Source: an uncultured Eubacteriales bacterium (lineage in GTDB: Bacteria; Bacillota; Clostridia; Lachnospirales; Lachnospiraceae). Taken from it: a DNA stretch of 61,205 nucleotides. This document shows positions 35,033-42,948 of the stretch, in pieces. Location of the stretch: positions 1 to 61,205 of the forward strand of contig UQCD01000014.1 of the NCBI GenBank assembly GCA_900539455.1, in the 5' to 3' direction. The notes beneath the pieces were generated by a model that saw only the letters and a list, made by a program, of their open reading frames with translations, did no database searches and had not been told where the DNA came from. How positions within the stretch are numbered: the stretch's first letter is position 1; each line of letters starts with the position of its first letter. Made by a program: the position numbers and the translations under genes.

Positions 35033-35275
35033 TTTTATCTCCTTTCTTCATTTCTAAAATATAGATTATACAAAATATAGACTACCAGCTATTTAATATA
35101 TTTATATTTATATTAATATTAATGTTTATATTAATGTCTAACCGCCTCTATGATTTTGTACTACAATTCATATAATTATATGCTGTTTTTATTTATTAGA
35201 TAATAAATCTATTAATGTAAATATAAAGCTAATCTATCAGCTGGTTTTAAATCGTAGGGTAATTTGGGCAATTAA
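35033..35275 (-). other. Unexplained 243-base stretch between the Cys T-box terminator and cysE
   Basis: Very AT-rich, with many TATTAATATT-type repeats. A TATAAT box stands about 50 bases ahead of cysE without a -35. I see no gene, and no hairpin I would call. A seven-codon ATG frame (MNCSTKS) has no ribosome site. The T-box leader normally ends much closer to its gene. Confidence 0.4.
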
Positions 35276-35556
35276 TCAAAAAAAATCTCCTGTGTGATTA
35301 ACACACAAGAGACGAATTTTATCCGCGGTTCCACTCTGATTAAAGCTTTGCTTTCACTTATATAGATATAACGGCTCTAACCCGTACCCAGCTAAACAGC
35401 TCTTGTATTGCACAAGCACCTGCCTCACCAGATCAGCTCACGAATGCACTTCATACTTAGCCTTTTAATAATTGCTTCCAGCCAGGACAATTACTCTCTG
35501 TTAAAAACCATAAGCACTACTTTTTCGGTCAACGCCTTTACTTTATAAAATTGACA
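35276..35556 (-). promoter_or_regulatory. T-box leader for cysteine (cysE-cysS operon)
   Basis: Minus strand: the T-box sequence AGAGTGGAACCGCGG at 35337-35323, then a terminator stem (TCTCcTGTGTG against CACACaAGAGA, about 35287-35313) and a U-run at 35276-35286. In the specifier loop TGAAG is followed by TGC (35448-35446) and A; TGC is a Cys codon. The downstream genes are cysE and cysS, which fits. Confidence 0.94.
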
Positions 35557-35561
35557 GATAT

Positions 35562-35590
35562 AGTTTATTCACTTTATTTTAAAAAGTCAA
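35562..35590 (-). promoter_or_regulatory. Promoter of the Cys T-box operon
   Basis: Minus strand: TTGACT (35585-35590), 17-base spacer, TAAACT (35562-35567), between the GNAT gene stop and the leader. Confidence 0.65.
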
Positions 35591-35620
35591 GACATTTATT
35601 TATCCTAAGTGAATTTTATA

Positions 35621-36301
35621 TCAGACATCCTCGTTGTTTAAAAATTCACCATAAATATCCTCTAAGGCTTTAACATCATTTATATCGATGTTCTGCTTCA
35701 TTTCACCTGTTATCTGAATACTCTCTACTAAATCATAGGTTTCTTCATTTGAAAGCACCATTATAGGAAAAACCTTATAGGAAATATAACCACAGCCCTC
35801 TAGTGTAAGAAGCTCTTTTATATGCTTTTTCATAGCTGTAATATCCTTATAGTTTCTTTCTAGTCTGAACTCTGGTTTTTGAAGTTCTCCATCATAGAAG
35901 TTGTACTGTCGCATACCTCTGACCAACTTAAATCCAAGACTTTCATAAAATCCAGGTGCAACCTGTGGAATTAAATATATTAAATATATTCCGTTATTTT
36001 GAAGCTCTCTTATCACCTTGCTAAGAACTCTTTTCATAATTCCCTGATGCTTATACTCTTCTACAGTAGCAACACCATAAATATATGCTGCATCATGTTC
36101 TTCACTGCCAATAACTACGGTTTTGTAATGGACATTGGCCATAGAAATAATCCTGTCGTCTTCTATACAGGCATAGGTATCTACATTTTTTGCATACTCT
36201 GATACATAATAATCCACATACATAGCAGTATCATCAAAGGCCTCTAAATATAAATCCTTGATATATTGTTTTTCAGTATTATTTAACAGTCTAATATTCA
36301 T
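35621..36301 (-). CDS. GNAT-family N-acetyltransferase
   Basis: 226 residues. The GNAT acetyl-CoA motif is near residue 80-95 (GVATVEEYKHQGIMKRVL), with YLIPQVAPGFYESLGF near 125 as the C-terminal part of the fold. The last 80 residues are extra. The substrate is unknown. It is the last gene of the run PAP2-type protein, ispF, DUF2156, GNAT. DUF2156 and GNAT genes side by side are frequent in Clostridia, which hints at linked substrates. Confidence 0.88.
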   Translation of the reverse strand: MNIRLLNNTEKQYIKDLYLEAFDDTAMYVDYYVSEYAKNVDTYACIEDDRIISMANVHYKTVVIGSEEHDAAYIYGVATVEEYKHQGIMKRVLSKVIRELQNNGIYLIYLIPQVAPGFYESLGFKLVRGMRQYNFYDGELQKPEFRLERNYKDITAMKKHIKELLTLEGCGYISYKVFPIMVLSNEETYDLVESIQITGEMKQNIDINDVKALEDIYGEFLNNEDV

Positions 36302-36319
36302 ATGTACCTCTCAAATATC

Positions 36320-37249
36320 TTATAATTCTGTTATGGTATACTTTTTTATTAATTCAATGGGATTGTAGGACAGTTTTGCCTTTCTAAGTCCTTCTAATCC
36401 CATATCGTCTTCTCGATTCACATATTCTGCTTCACTAAAACAATTTTTTAAAAACTCTCTGTTTATAAAGGCATATAAGCCTCTTATATCAGGATTTGCT
36501 TTTTCTACATGAATATATGCCGTCTTTTCCTCACGAAGATATGTTCCCAATGTAAAGCCTTCTATTACATCATCAACATACACAAGCAACATCTTATATT
36601 TTAACATATCACAATGCTCTAGTACATAAAAAATTCCTTTTAATTCATAATCATCTCTATTATATTCATCTATAATATTTCTCTTATTATGCCATTTAAT
36701 TAAAAATTCCTTTATAGGCTCAACATCCGACTTGTCAGCAATTTTTACCCTGTATCTATTTTCATATTCCTTAAGAAAACCATTAACATGATTTTTCTTC
36801 TTATGATATTTCTTTCCAGAAAGTGCCATTAATTCCTTTGCATTATACAAATAATCAAAATAATCTCTTTCTTCTTCAACCAAAAATTTGTCCTTAGGTA
36901 AATTCAATATATTTTTTGTATGCTCATCTACTAAATATAATTTTAATTTTACACCTAAAACGCTGTTAAAGTATTCCTTCATTTCGTAAAAGGAAGCCAC
37001 CATATTTTCGTCTGTACATAGTGGAACTGATGAAAATACCTGATTTTTAATCCTGTATATCCATACCAGTCCGTATTCATTTATGTAATACTTAGTATTA
37101 TAATAGTTCTTCCATATATAACTATCAGTAATAACATTTTCACAGGTTACTGGCTTTCTAAGCTTAAAGTAGCCCTTTAGCTTTTCATAATCCTCTGGTA
37201 CAACTGAAAATAACTGTCTATGATTATTTTCTTTACTGCTACTTATCAC
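36320..37249 (-). CDS. DUF2156 protein (phosphatidylglycerol lysyltransferase-like domain)
   Basis: 309 residues from a GTG at 37249 with AAAGGAG six bases ahead. It has two tandem GNAT-like halves. KKYHKKKNHVNGFLKEYEN near 150 and EGFTLGTYLREEKTAYIHVEKANPDIRGLYAFINREFLK near 225-270 are typical of the DUF2156 / MprF soluble domain. MprF-type enzymes transfer amino acids from charged tRNA to lipids. Here no membrane part is present, so the acceptor may be a soluble molecule. Function is inferred from family only. Confidence 0.82.
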   Translation of the reverse strand: MISSSKENNHRQLFSVVPEDYEKLKGYFKLRKPVTCENVITDSYIWKNYYNTKYYINEYGLVWIYRIKNQVFSSVPLCTDENMVASFYEMKEYFNSVLGVKLKLYLVDEHTKNILNLPKDKFLVEEERDYFDYLYNAKELMALSGKKYHKKKNHVNGFLKEYENRYRVKIADKSDVEPIKEFLIKWHNKRNIIDEYNRDDYELKGIFYVLEHCDMLKYKMLLVYVDDVIEGFTLGTYLREEKTAYIHVEKANPDIRGLYAFINREFLKNCFSEAEYVNREDDMGLEGLRKAKLSYNPIELIKKYTITEL

Positions 37250-37260
37250 AAAAAACTCCT

Positions 37261-37833
37261 TTAACTATTTTTCTTACAGCCACTACAACCTTCACAGCCA
37301 GCTGCTCTATATATGCTTTCGCCTCTTTGGGTAACATCAATGCTTGAATATTTCATATCATCTACAAGACTCAGCATACATATCGCCTGAGAGGATATAC
37401 CCTCTCCACTTCCAGTAAAACCTAAGCCTTCTTCTGTGGTTGCTTTAACATTTACCCTGTTTTTTTCTATCATTAAGGTATCTGCAATATTTTCTACCAT
37501 TTTTTCAATATGTGGTGCCATTTTAGGCTTTTGAGCTATAATAGTGGCATCTATATTTTCAATTATATAGCCATTATCTATAAGCAGCTTATTTACTTCG
37601 CTTAACAGCTTTATACTTGAAATTCCACGATACCTTTCATCACTGTCCGGAAAATGTCTTCCTATATCGCCTAATGCAGCTGCGCCTAACAAAGCGTCCA
37701 TTATTGCGTGAAGCAATACATCTGCATCTGAATGTCCCAGCAAACCATATTCATAAGGTATTTCAACACCTCCTAGTATCAGTTTTCTTTCCTTTACTAA
37801 TTTGTGTACATCATATCCCATTCCTACTCTCAT
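37261..37833 (-). CDS. ispF: 2-C-methyl-D-erythritol 2,4-cyclodiphosphate synthase with Cys-rich C-terminal tail
   Basis: 190 residues against the usual 155-160. The IspF core is complete: RVGMGYDVHKL (metal Asp and His), GHSDADVLLHAIMDALLGAAALGDIGRHFPD, and TTEEGLGFTGSGEGI. The core makes the cyclodiphosphate in the non-mevalonate isoprenoid pathway. The extra about 33 residues end in the Cys-rich motif GCEGCSGCKK, which resembles small metal-binding motifs and is not part of the known trimer core. The ATG overlaps the stop of the upstream PAP2-type gene (ATGA), so the two are translationally coupled. Confidence 0.94.
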   Translation of the reverse strand: MRVGMGYDVHKLVKERKLILGGVEIPYEYGLLGHSDADVLLHAIMDALLGAAALGDIGRHFPDSDERYRGISSIKLLSEVNKLLIDNGYIIENIDATIIAQKPKMAPHIEKMVENIADTLMIEKNRVNVKATTEEGLGFTGSGEGISSQAICMLSLVDDMKYSSIDVTQRGESIYRAAGCEGCSGCKKNS

Positions 37834-38537
37834 AGTGAAACCTCCTGTTTTTCCTTAGCACATTCTACTTTTCCGGCTTTTTCTTTTAATGTTGCGCCTT
37901 TTAAAACTCTAACCCAATTTATATCATATACAACAACATACATTACTACACTAAGTACAATTCCTCCTGCAACATCAAGAACTGAATGTTGCTTTAAAAA
38001 CATTGTAGAAAGTATAATAAGCACGCTAAGTATTACGCTTGCTATCTTTACTGGCTTTTTATCCTTCATTATCCTGTTTTTACATAAAATAACACAGCCT
38101 GCTATAGAATTAAATACATGAATGCTCGGAAATACATTTGTATTTGTATCTGTTTCGTATATAAATGCCATTATTCTGGTTAATATATTGTTTCTGGAAA
38201 AGTTTTCTACCCTGAGCTGCTGACCATTTGGCCATAATGTACATATCAAAAGGCAAATAGTCATTCCTATAAACAAATATGCACTTGCATAATAAAACTC
38301 CTTCCTGGAAGTAAAAAATACCAGGAGCATAACTGCTGGAACAAATAAAAACCATAATAAATATGGAATAATAAACCATTCACAAAATGGAATTTTGTCA
38401 TCTATTATAGGTAAATACATATTAATATATTCCGATTGAGGTGTAATGTTGTTTTCTAACCACATAAACCATGGCATATAAATAAAAATATATAAAAATG
38501 TCCATGCGTGACTATATTTTTTTATAAAAGCTTTCAT
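37830..38537 (-). CDS. PAP2-superfamily membrane protein (inositolphosphotransferase-like branch)
   Basis: 235 residues from the ATG at 38537 (GGAGA seven bases upstream). About six membrane helices. Near residue 145 FPSIH replaces the classical PSGH, and later LSTMFLKQHSVLD has the catalytic His and Asp but Thr in place of the usual Arg. This pattern fits the PAP2 branch that includes Aur1-like phosphotransferases. It could dephosphorylate or transfer a lipid-phosphate head group. It heads the operon with ispF, which makes isoprenoid precursors, so an undecaprenyl or lipid phosphate substrate is possible. Confidence 0.8.
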   Translation of the reverse strand: MKAFIKKYSHAWTFLYIFIYMPWFMWLENNITPQSEYINMYLPIIDDKIPFCEWFIIPYLLWFLFVPAVMLLVFFTSRKEFYYASAYLFIGMTICLLICTLWPNGQQLRVENFSRNNILTRIMAFIYETDTNTNVFPSIHVFNSIAGCVILCKNRIMKDKKPVKIASVILSVLIILSTMFLKQHSVLDVAGGIVLSVVMYVVVYDINWVRVLKGATLKEKAGKVECAKEKQEVSL

Positions 38538-38590
38538 TCTAAATTCTCCAAACATTTTATAAGTATCATTAGTATCTCTGTTACAATTTT

Positions 38591-38596
38591 ATTATA
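38591..38596 (-). promoter_or_regulatory. -10 box upstream of the PAP2-ispF operon
   Basis: TATAAT on the minus strand 54 bases ahead of the start, without a convincing -35. The stretch from 38597 to 38770 holds no gene or structure that I can recognise. Confidence 0.4.
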
Positions 38597-38770
38597 ACCA
38601 AATTTTGACCAGCTCATCTAATGTTTTAAAAATCATTATCTGTTTTCTATCCATAGTATATTATCACATTTTTTCTATTATACAAGACATAATTTTATTT
38701 TAATTTTTTATTTATTTTTAATTAGAGCCTGTCCATTACCATTACTAACTCTATTAGTTTTTAACAAACA

Positions 38771-38800
38771 AAAAAGACCTGCACAAGCAAGTCCTTTTTA
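38771..38800 (-). terminator. Rho-independent terminator of the tRNA-Val/tRNA-Met transcript
   Basis: Minus strand: AAGGACTTGC pairs with GCAGGTCTTT (two G-U pairs) around TTGT, followed by U6. It is 11 bases past the 3' end of tRNA-Met. Confidence 0.8.
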
Positions 38801-38810
38801 CCAATATAAG

Positions 38811-38884
38811 TGGCTAAGAAGGGATTCGAACCCCTGACACCGCGGGTATGAACCGCGTGCTCTAGCCAACTGAGCTACTTAGCC
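38811..38884 (-). tRNA. tRNA-Met (anticodon CAT), elongator type
   Basis: 74-base cloverleaf: acceptor GGCTAAG/CTTAGCC, normal D stem GCTC/GAGC, anticodon loop TTCATAC, T loop GTTCGAATC, discriminator A, CCA not encoded. The paired first base and anticodon stem look like elongator Met; an Ile-CAU tRNA (lysidine type) is not excluded. Confidence 0.95.
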
Positions 38885-38907
38885 GTAACAGATTTGATTT
38901 AAATATA

Positions 38908-38980
38908 TGGGACCTACAGGGCTCGAACCTGTGACCCTCTGCTTGTAAGGCAGATGCTCTCCCAGCTGAGCTAAGATCCC
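38908..38980 (-). tRNA. tRNA-Val (anticodon TAC)
   Basis: 73-base cloverleaf: acceptor GGGATCT/AGGTCCC with G-U and T-G wobble, D stem GCTC/GAGC, anticodon loop CTTACAA, T loop GTTCGAGCC, discriminator A. It is first in a two-tRNA transcript with tRNA-Met. Confidence 0.96.
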
Positions 38981-39009
38981 ATGTTTGCCTCTCTCAAACC
39001 TGCCTCGTT

Positions 39010-39038
39010 ATTATATACAAAACCACCTTGTCTGTCAA
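39010..39038 (-). promoter_or_regulatory. Consensus promoter of the tRNA-Val/tRNA-Met unit
   Basis: Minus strand: perfect TTGACA (39033-39038), 17-base spacer, perfect TATAAT (39010-39015), about 30 bases upstream of tRNA-Val. Confidence 0.9.
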
Positions 39039-39062
39039 CTACTTTTTTACTTTTTTTTAAAC

Positions 39063-39126
39063 ATCCACAAATTCCTTCAAAGCTAGCAGTTGTGCTATTA
39101 ATAGCTGTCAAAATGAATTTGTGGAT
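39063..39126. repeat. 64-base imperfect palindrome after the GT2 gene
   Basis: Perfect 12-base outer arms ATCCACAAATTC (39063-39074) and GAATTTGTGGAT (39115-39126), with an inner AGCTA...TAGCT pair. It begins 14 bases past the GT2 stop. There is no U-run on the minus strand, so it is not a classical terminator for that operon. Confidence 0.6.
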
Positions 39127-39139
39127 TTTAACTTTACTT

Positions 39140-40159
39140 TTAGTTAAAGCCGAAAACTTTATTGGCAATCTTGTAGCCTGTTACTGATATTCCTCTTCCA
39201 ACTCTTCCCGGTAAATTCATCCAGATACCAAAAGCAGTAAAACGAAGCTTCTTATAAATATCAGGATATTCCTGCTTAAGCCATTTCCAAAGCTCTTTTT
39301 TCTTTTCTAAGGCTTCTGCAGTTTTTGCTCTTATCAGCATAATAGATGCAATACACATCATCATATCAAGATACTGCAGCATATATTTGTTAAGCTTTTC
39401 ACTTTCAATATTCATCTTTGAATACTCTTCTATCATAATTTTAGCAACACTAATATGCTGGTCAATTCGTGAAATCATTACCTTTTCATTAACTGACTGG
39501 TCATCTCTGCCTATAAAATATCTATAAAAATCTACATCTATATAGCAAAGCTTTTTAACATATGGCAGTGGCTTAAATACATAAATATTATCCACATAAA
39601 AGGTATGCTTTGGCAATACCAGTCCACATTCTCTCAAAAGCTCTGTTCTGTAAATAACCGAGTGCATAAGAATATACTGTGAAATCTTAATGTTTACATT
39701 TCCATCCCAAGAAGTAATATGTCTTGGCTTTATGGCTGAACGGTAGTTCATAACTGTTTTATGCTTTGCGCCCTGCTTTTCATATACAAAATTAGATAAC
39801 AGCATATCTAAACCCTTGTTATTATCAATCATATATTTAAGTGTTTTTAAGACTGTGTGTAATGCCTTCTCATCTACCCAGTCGTCACTATCTACTACCT
39901 TAAAATATGCACCTGTTGCATTTCTAAGTCCTGTATTTACAGCTTCTCCATGTCCACCGTTTTCCTGATGTATAGCCTTAATAATAGTTGGATGCTCACT
40001 AGCCAATCTGTCAGCGATTTTTGCTGTATCGTCCTTTGTAGAGCCATCATCAACTATAATAATTTCTACATCCTCTCCTCCCTTTAATAATGAGTCTACA
40101 CAATGCTCCATATATTCTGCCGAATTATAGCATGGTACTGCTACACTTAATAATTTCAT
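39140..40159 (-). CDS. Family 2 glycosyltransferase, cytoplasmic
   Basis: 339 residues. A GT-A fold with VAVPCYNSAEYMEHCVDSLL at the start, IIIVDDGSTKDDT, and the metal motif VVDSDDW near residue 95. No membrane helix is evident. The ATG overlaps the stop of the UDP-galactopyranose mutase gene (TAATG), so it may be the transferase that uses UDP-galactofuranose or a sugar of the same polymer. Donor and acceptor are inference. It is the last gene of a ten-gene run. Confidence 0.88.
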   Translation of the reverse strand: MKLLSVAVPCYNSAEYMEHCVDSLLKGGEDVEIIIVDDGSTKDDTAKIADRLASEHPTIIKAIHQENGGHGEAVNTGLRNATGAYFKVVDSDDWVDEKALHTVLKTLKYMIDNNKGLDMLLSNFVYEKQGAKHKTVMNYRSAIKPRHITSWDGNVNIKISQYILMHSVIYRTELLRECGLVLPKHTFYVDNIYVFKPLPYVKKLCYIDVDFYRYFIGRDDQSVNEKVMISRIDQHISVAKIMIEEYSKMNIESEKLNKYMLQYLDMMMCIASIMLIRAKTAEALEKKKELWKWLKQEYPDIYKKLRFTAFGIWMNLPGRVGRGISVTGYKIANKVFGFN

Positions 40160-41301
40160 TATTTTTCAAGCTCCTTTGCTAAGTTCAATGCTTTTTCAAC
40201 AATTCCATCAATATTGTAATACTTATATTCTGCTAATCGTCCTAATAAATACATATTATCATATTTTTTAATCAATTCAACATATTTATTGTACATATTA
40301 ATATTATCTTCGCTGGAAATAGCATAATATGGTATCTCACCATCCTTGCCTGTATATGCCAATGGATACTCCTTCATAATAGTTGTTCCCTCTGCCTTTT
40401 GACCTGTAAGCTTTTTAAACTCAGTAATTCTTGTAAAATCCTCACTTACTGTATAATTAACAACTGCCTTTGGCTGATAATCCTCTTCAGCAAGGTAGGT
40501 CATATCAAATCGTAAAGTTCTGTAAGGAAGTCTTCCATATTTACAATCAAAAAGCTCATCTATTGGGCCAGTGTATACTATTTTGCCTTCAAACTTATCA
40601 TCTTCAAAATAAATTCCGTCCTCTTTAAAGGATAAAACCTGTTTTGCGTCAGTATTAAGCCTTACAGTAATACCCTCCTGTGATAACATATTCTTAAAGA
40701 GTAAGGTAAAGCCTTCTAATGGCATACCCTGATACTTATCCTGAAAATATCTGTTGTCCTCTGAAATGAGTACAGGTACTCTGCCGGTAACTGCCGGATC
40801 AATCTGTTCCGGAGTTTGTCCCCATTGCTTCATAGTATATTTTAAGAATATATTTTCGTATACAAAGTCAGCTATAGCTCTAATATCCTCATCTGTATTT
40901 TCTCTAAGCTTTAAAATAGGCACTCTTGTTCCGTAGCCATATTGGTCGATTAACTTTTCTCTAAGCTTTTGAGCCTTTTCTTCGCCATATACTATTTTTA
41001 ATGTATTTAAATTAAAAGGAACAGGAATAAAATTTCCATTAAGATTTGCCACTACCTCATGGCTATAGTCATACCACTTAGTATACTTTGAAAGGTAATC
41101 ATAAACCTCTTTGCTGTTGGTATGAAAAATATGAGGACCATATTTGTGAATTAAAATCCCATGCTCATCATTTTCATCATAACAGTTTCCACCTATATGA
41201 TCTCTTTTTTCAAGTATTAAAACCTTTTTACCCTTCTCTGCCATTTTTTGTGCAACTACTGCACCAGCAAATCCAGAACCAATAATAATATAATCGTACA
41301 T
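40159..41301 (-). CDS. glf: UDP-galactopyranose mutase
   Basis: 380 residues. It starts with the FAD-binding GSGFAGAVVAQKMAEKG and has the typical GGNCYD, HKYGPHIFHTN and QWGQTPEQIDPAV segments, and a conserved YTGPIDE. It interconverts UDP-galactopyranose and UDP-galactofuranose using reduced FAD. This points to galactofuranose in a surface glycan. It is directly followed by a GT2 gene and preceded 9 bases upstream by a CPBP protease gene. Confidence 0.96.
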   Translation of the reverse strand: MYDYIIIGSGFAGAVVAQKMAEKGKKVLILEKRDHIGGNCYDENDEHGILIHKYGPHIFHTNSKEVYDYLSKYTKWYDYSHEVVANLNGNFIPVPFNLNTLKIVYGEEKAQKLREKLIDQYGYGTRVPILKLRENTDEDIRAIADFVYENIFLKYTMKQWGQTPEQIDPAVTGRVPVLISEDNRYFQDKYQGMPLEGFTLLFKNMLSQEGITVRLNTDAKQVLSFKEDGIYFEDDKFEGKIVYTGPIDELFDCKYGRLPYRTLRFDMTYLAEEDYQPKAVVNYTVSEDFTRITEFKKLTGQKAEGTTIMKEYPLAYTGKDGEIPYYAISSEDNINMYNKYVELIKKYDNMYLLGRLAEYKYYNIDGIVEKALNLAKELEK

Positions 41302-41310
41302 ATTTCCTCC

Positions 41311-42147
41311 TTAGTTACTCGCTTTTTTCTTGTACAACATTTTATAAATCACTAATACCAGCACTGCTATTTCCATTATCATAACAGGGGCTTTAAAATA
41401 CCAATGATTGTTAATAGCCTTACTGATAGGAAGATAATTTATTATAACCGCAGTTGCATTTGCCGCCATATGTAATAAATAAGCAGCTATTATTGTATTA
41501 TATTTTTCATATACATACGCCAACAGTACTCCCAGCACAAAGGTATATAAGCCCTGCACCAAATTCATATGGTAAACGCCAAATATTATTGCGCTGATAT
41601 ATGCTGCTATAGTAGTTTCACTTATAATTTTTAATTTATTATATATAAGTCCCCTAAATAAAAGTTCTTCCATTAATGGACCTAACATAACAAGTGCAAT
41701 TATCTGCAAAGGAAGATTTTGTGACATAACATTCTTAGCAGTTTCACTGTAATTTCCCAATATTCCATCTATAGGAAATAAAGTAACTAATTTGCTGACG
41801 CCTAAGCTTGCAAATATACCTATAATTATATTTATGTATAAGCCTTTTTTCTTTCCTGTAAAAGCAAGATTACCTCTTAGCTTTTTAAACATATATAAAA
41901 ATATAGGAATACATATTATTATTGTAATTAATGTTATAAGCAGCGTATTATTATTTATTACACTATTCATATTTTCCATAAAATTTGCGGAGTCAGTATA
42001 TTTCACCCCGTCATTGCCCAGACCTTTAAAATTGGTCACCATAACAATGGCGGTAAAACCAACCTGAACAAATAGTGCCACAAAAAAGTATATAATAAGT
42101 GGGGATATTACGCCTATAACCTTATCTAAAACTGAACTTTGCTTCAT
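41311..42147 (-). CDS. CPBP-family intramembrane metalloprotease
   Basis: 278 residues from the ATG at 42147 (GGAG six bases upstream; the TTG further up is less likely). About eight membrane helices. The CPBP (Abi/CAAX) motifs are MEELLFRGLIY near 165 (Glu-Glu, Arg) and FGVYHMNLVQGLYTF near 195 (His). Such proteins act as membrane proteases or in bacteriocin self-protection. It stands directly after the ABC ATPase/permease pair, which suggests peptide export, processing or resistance, but no precursor peptide gene was found. Confidence 0.87.
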   Translation of the reverse strand: MKQSSVLDKVIGVISPLIIYFFVALFVQVGFTAIVMVTNFKGLGNDGVKYTDSANFMENMNSVINNNTLLITLITIIICIPIFLYMFKKLRGNLAFTGKKKGLYINIIIGIFASLGVSKLVTLFPIDGILGNYSETAKNVMSQNLPLQIIALVMLGPLMEELLFRGLIYNKLKIISETTIAAYISAIIFGVYHMNLVQGLYTFVLGVLLAYVYEKYNTIIAAYLLHMAANATAVIINYLPISKAINNHWYFKAPVMIMEIAVLVLVIYKMLYKKKASN

Positions 42148-42159
42148 ACAAATCTCCAA

Positions 42160-42948
42160 CTACTTTAATTCAGCTTTTCTAAATGTGAAAATTACTGTTG
42201 TAATCATTATTGCCACATAAACTAAGCCTACTGCAAAGAATTTAAAATATCCCATTGCCCCAAAGGAGGCATCAAGGGAAATATCTTTTAATACGAACAG
42301 CTGACCTGATGGTGTAAAGGAAACAATCTTTTTGGTAATATCATTTAAGCTTGCCAAAATCTGAATAATTGATGTTCCTACAAGCATAACTGGCATTGTA
42401 ACACCTAAACTTGGACCAACTGACTTAAATATAAATATAATTAAAAGGTAAAGTGTCATAATTGCGTAGGACATAAATACACTCATAAAGAAGGATACCA
42501 GCATTTCACCTAATATTTTTGCTGTAAATGGTATTCCAAAGCCTACAAATAATGTAACACCACCAAATATAATCAGTGTATAAACTGTTGCAAAAACAAA
42601 CAACAACACAAAGGAGCTTATAAATCTTGAAATAACTATCTGTGTTCTGCTATAGCCTGCTATTATCTGACTTTGTAAGGTACGGGATGCAAAATCTCCA
42701 CCTATAATTATACAGGCTACAATAGTTGAAAGCATTAATATATCACTAGGATTAGTTACGCAGGAATAAAACATAGTGTAGCCATTTATAGACATATCCA
42801 GCACTTCCTCTGCAAGATTTGTAAAGCTGCTCATTACTACATAAAGTCCTACATCCATAAGACACATTAAAGCACATATTAAAAGTGTAACCTTAAATGC
42901 AAGAGATTTTCTTATTTTTATAAATTCAATTTTTAATAATCTAGACAT
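42160..42948 (-). CDS. ABC-2 type transporter permease
   Basis: 262 residues from the ATG at 42948 (GGAGG eight bases upstream). It has six membrane helices, with the N-terminal amphipathic start LKIEFIKIRKS typical of ABC-2 permeases. It overlaps the end of the ATPase gene by 8 bases, so the two are translated together and form one transporter. The substrate is unknown; drug, lantibiotic or lipid are the usual ones for this type. Confidence 0.88.
   Translation of the reverse strand: MSRLLKIEFIKIRKSLAFKVTLLICALMCLMDVGLYVVMSSFTNLAEEVLDMSINGYTMFYSCVTNPSDILMLSTIVACIIIGGDFASRTLQSQIIAGYSRTQIVISRFISSFVLLFVFATVYTLIIFGGVTLFVGFGIPFTAKILGEMLVSFFMSVFMSYAIMTLYLLIIFIFKSVGPSLGVTMPVMLVGTSIIQILASLNDITKKIVSFTPSGQLFVLKDISLDASFGAMGYFKFFAVGLVYVAIMITTVIFTFRKAELK

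Noticed and set aside
35110..35160. A seven-codon ATG frame (MNCSTKS) with a Cys codon, possible leader peptide before cysE
   Set aside because: It has no ribosome site and the T-box already explains Cys control.
37261..37360. The IspF tail as a frameshift artefact
   Set aside because: The frame stays open with a normal stop, the next gene begins 12 bases on with its own ribosome site, and no alternative frame restores a shorter end. It is kept as a finding.
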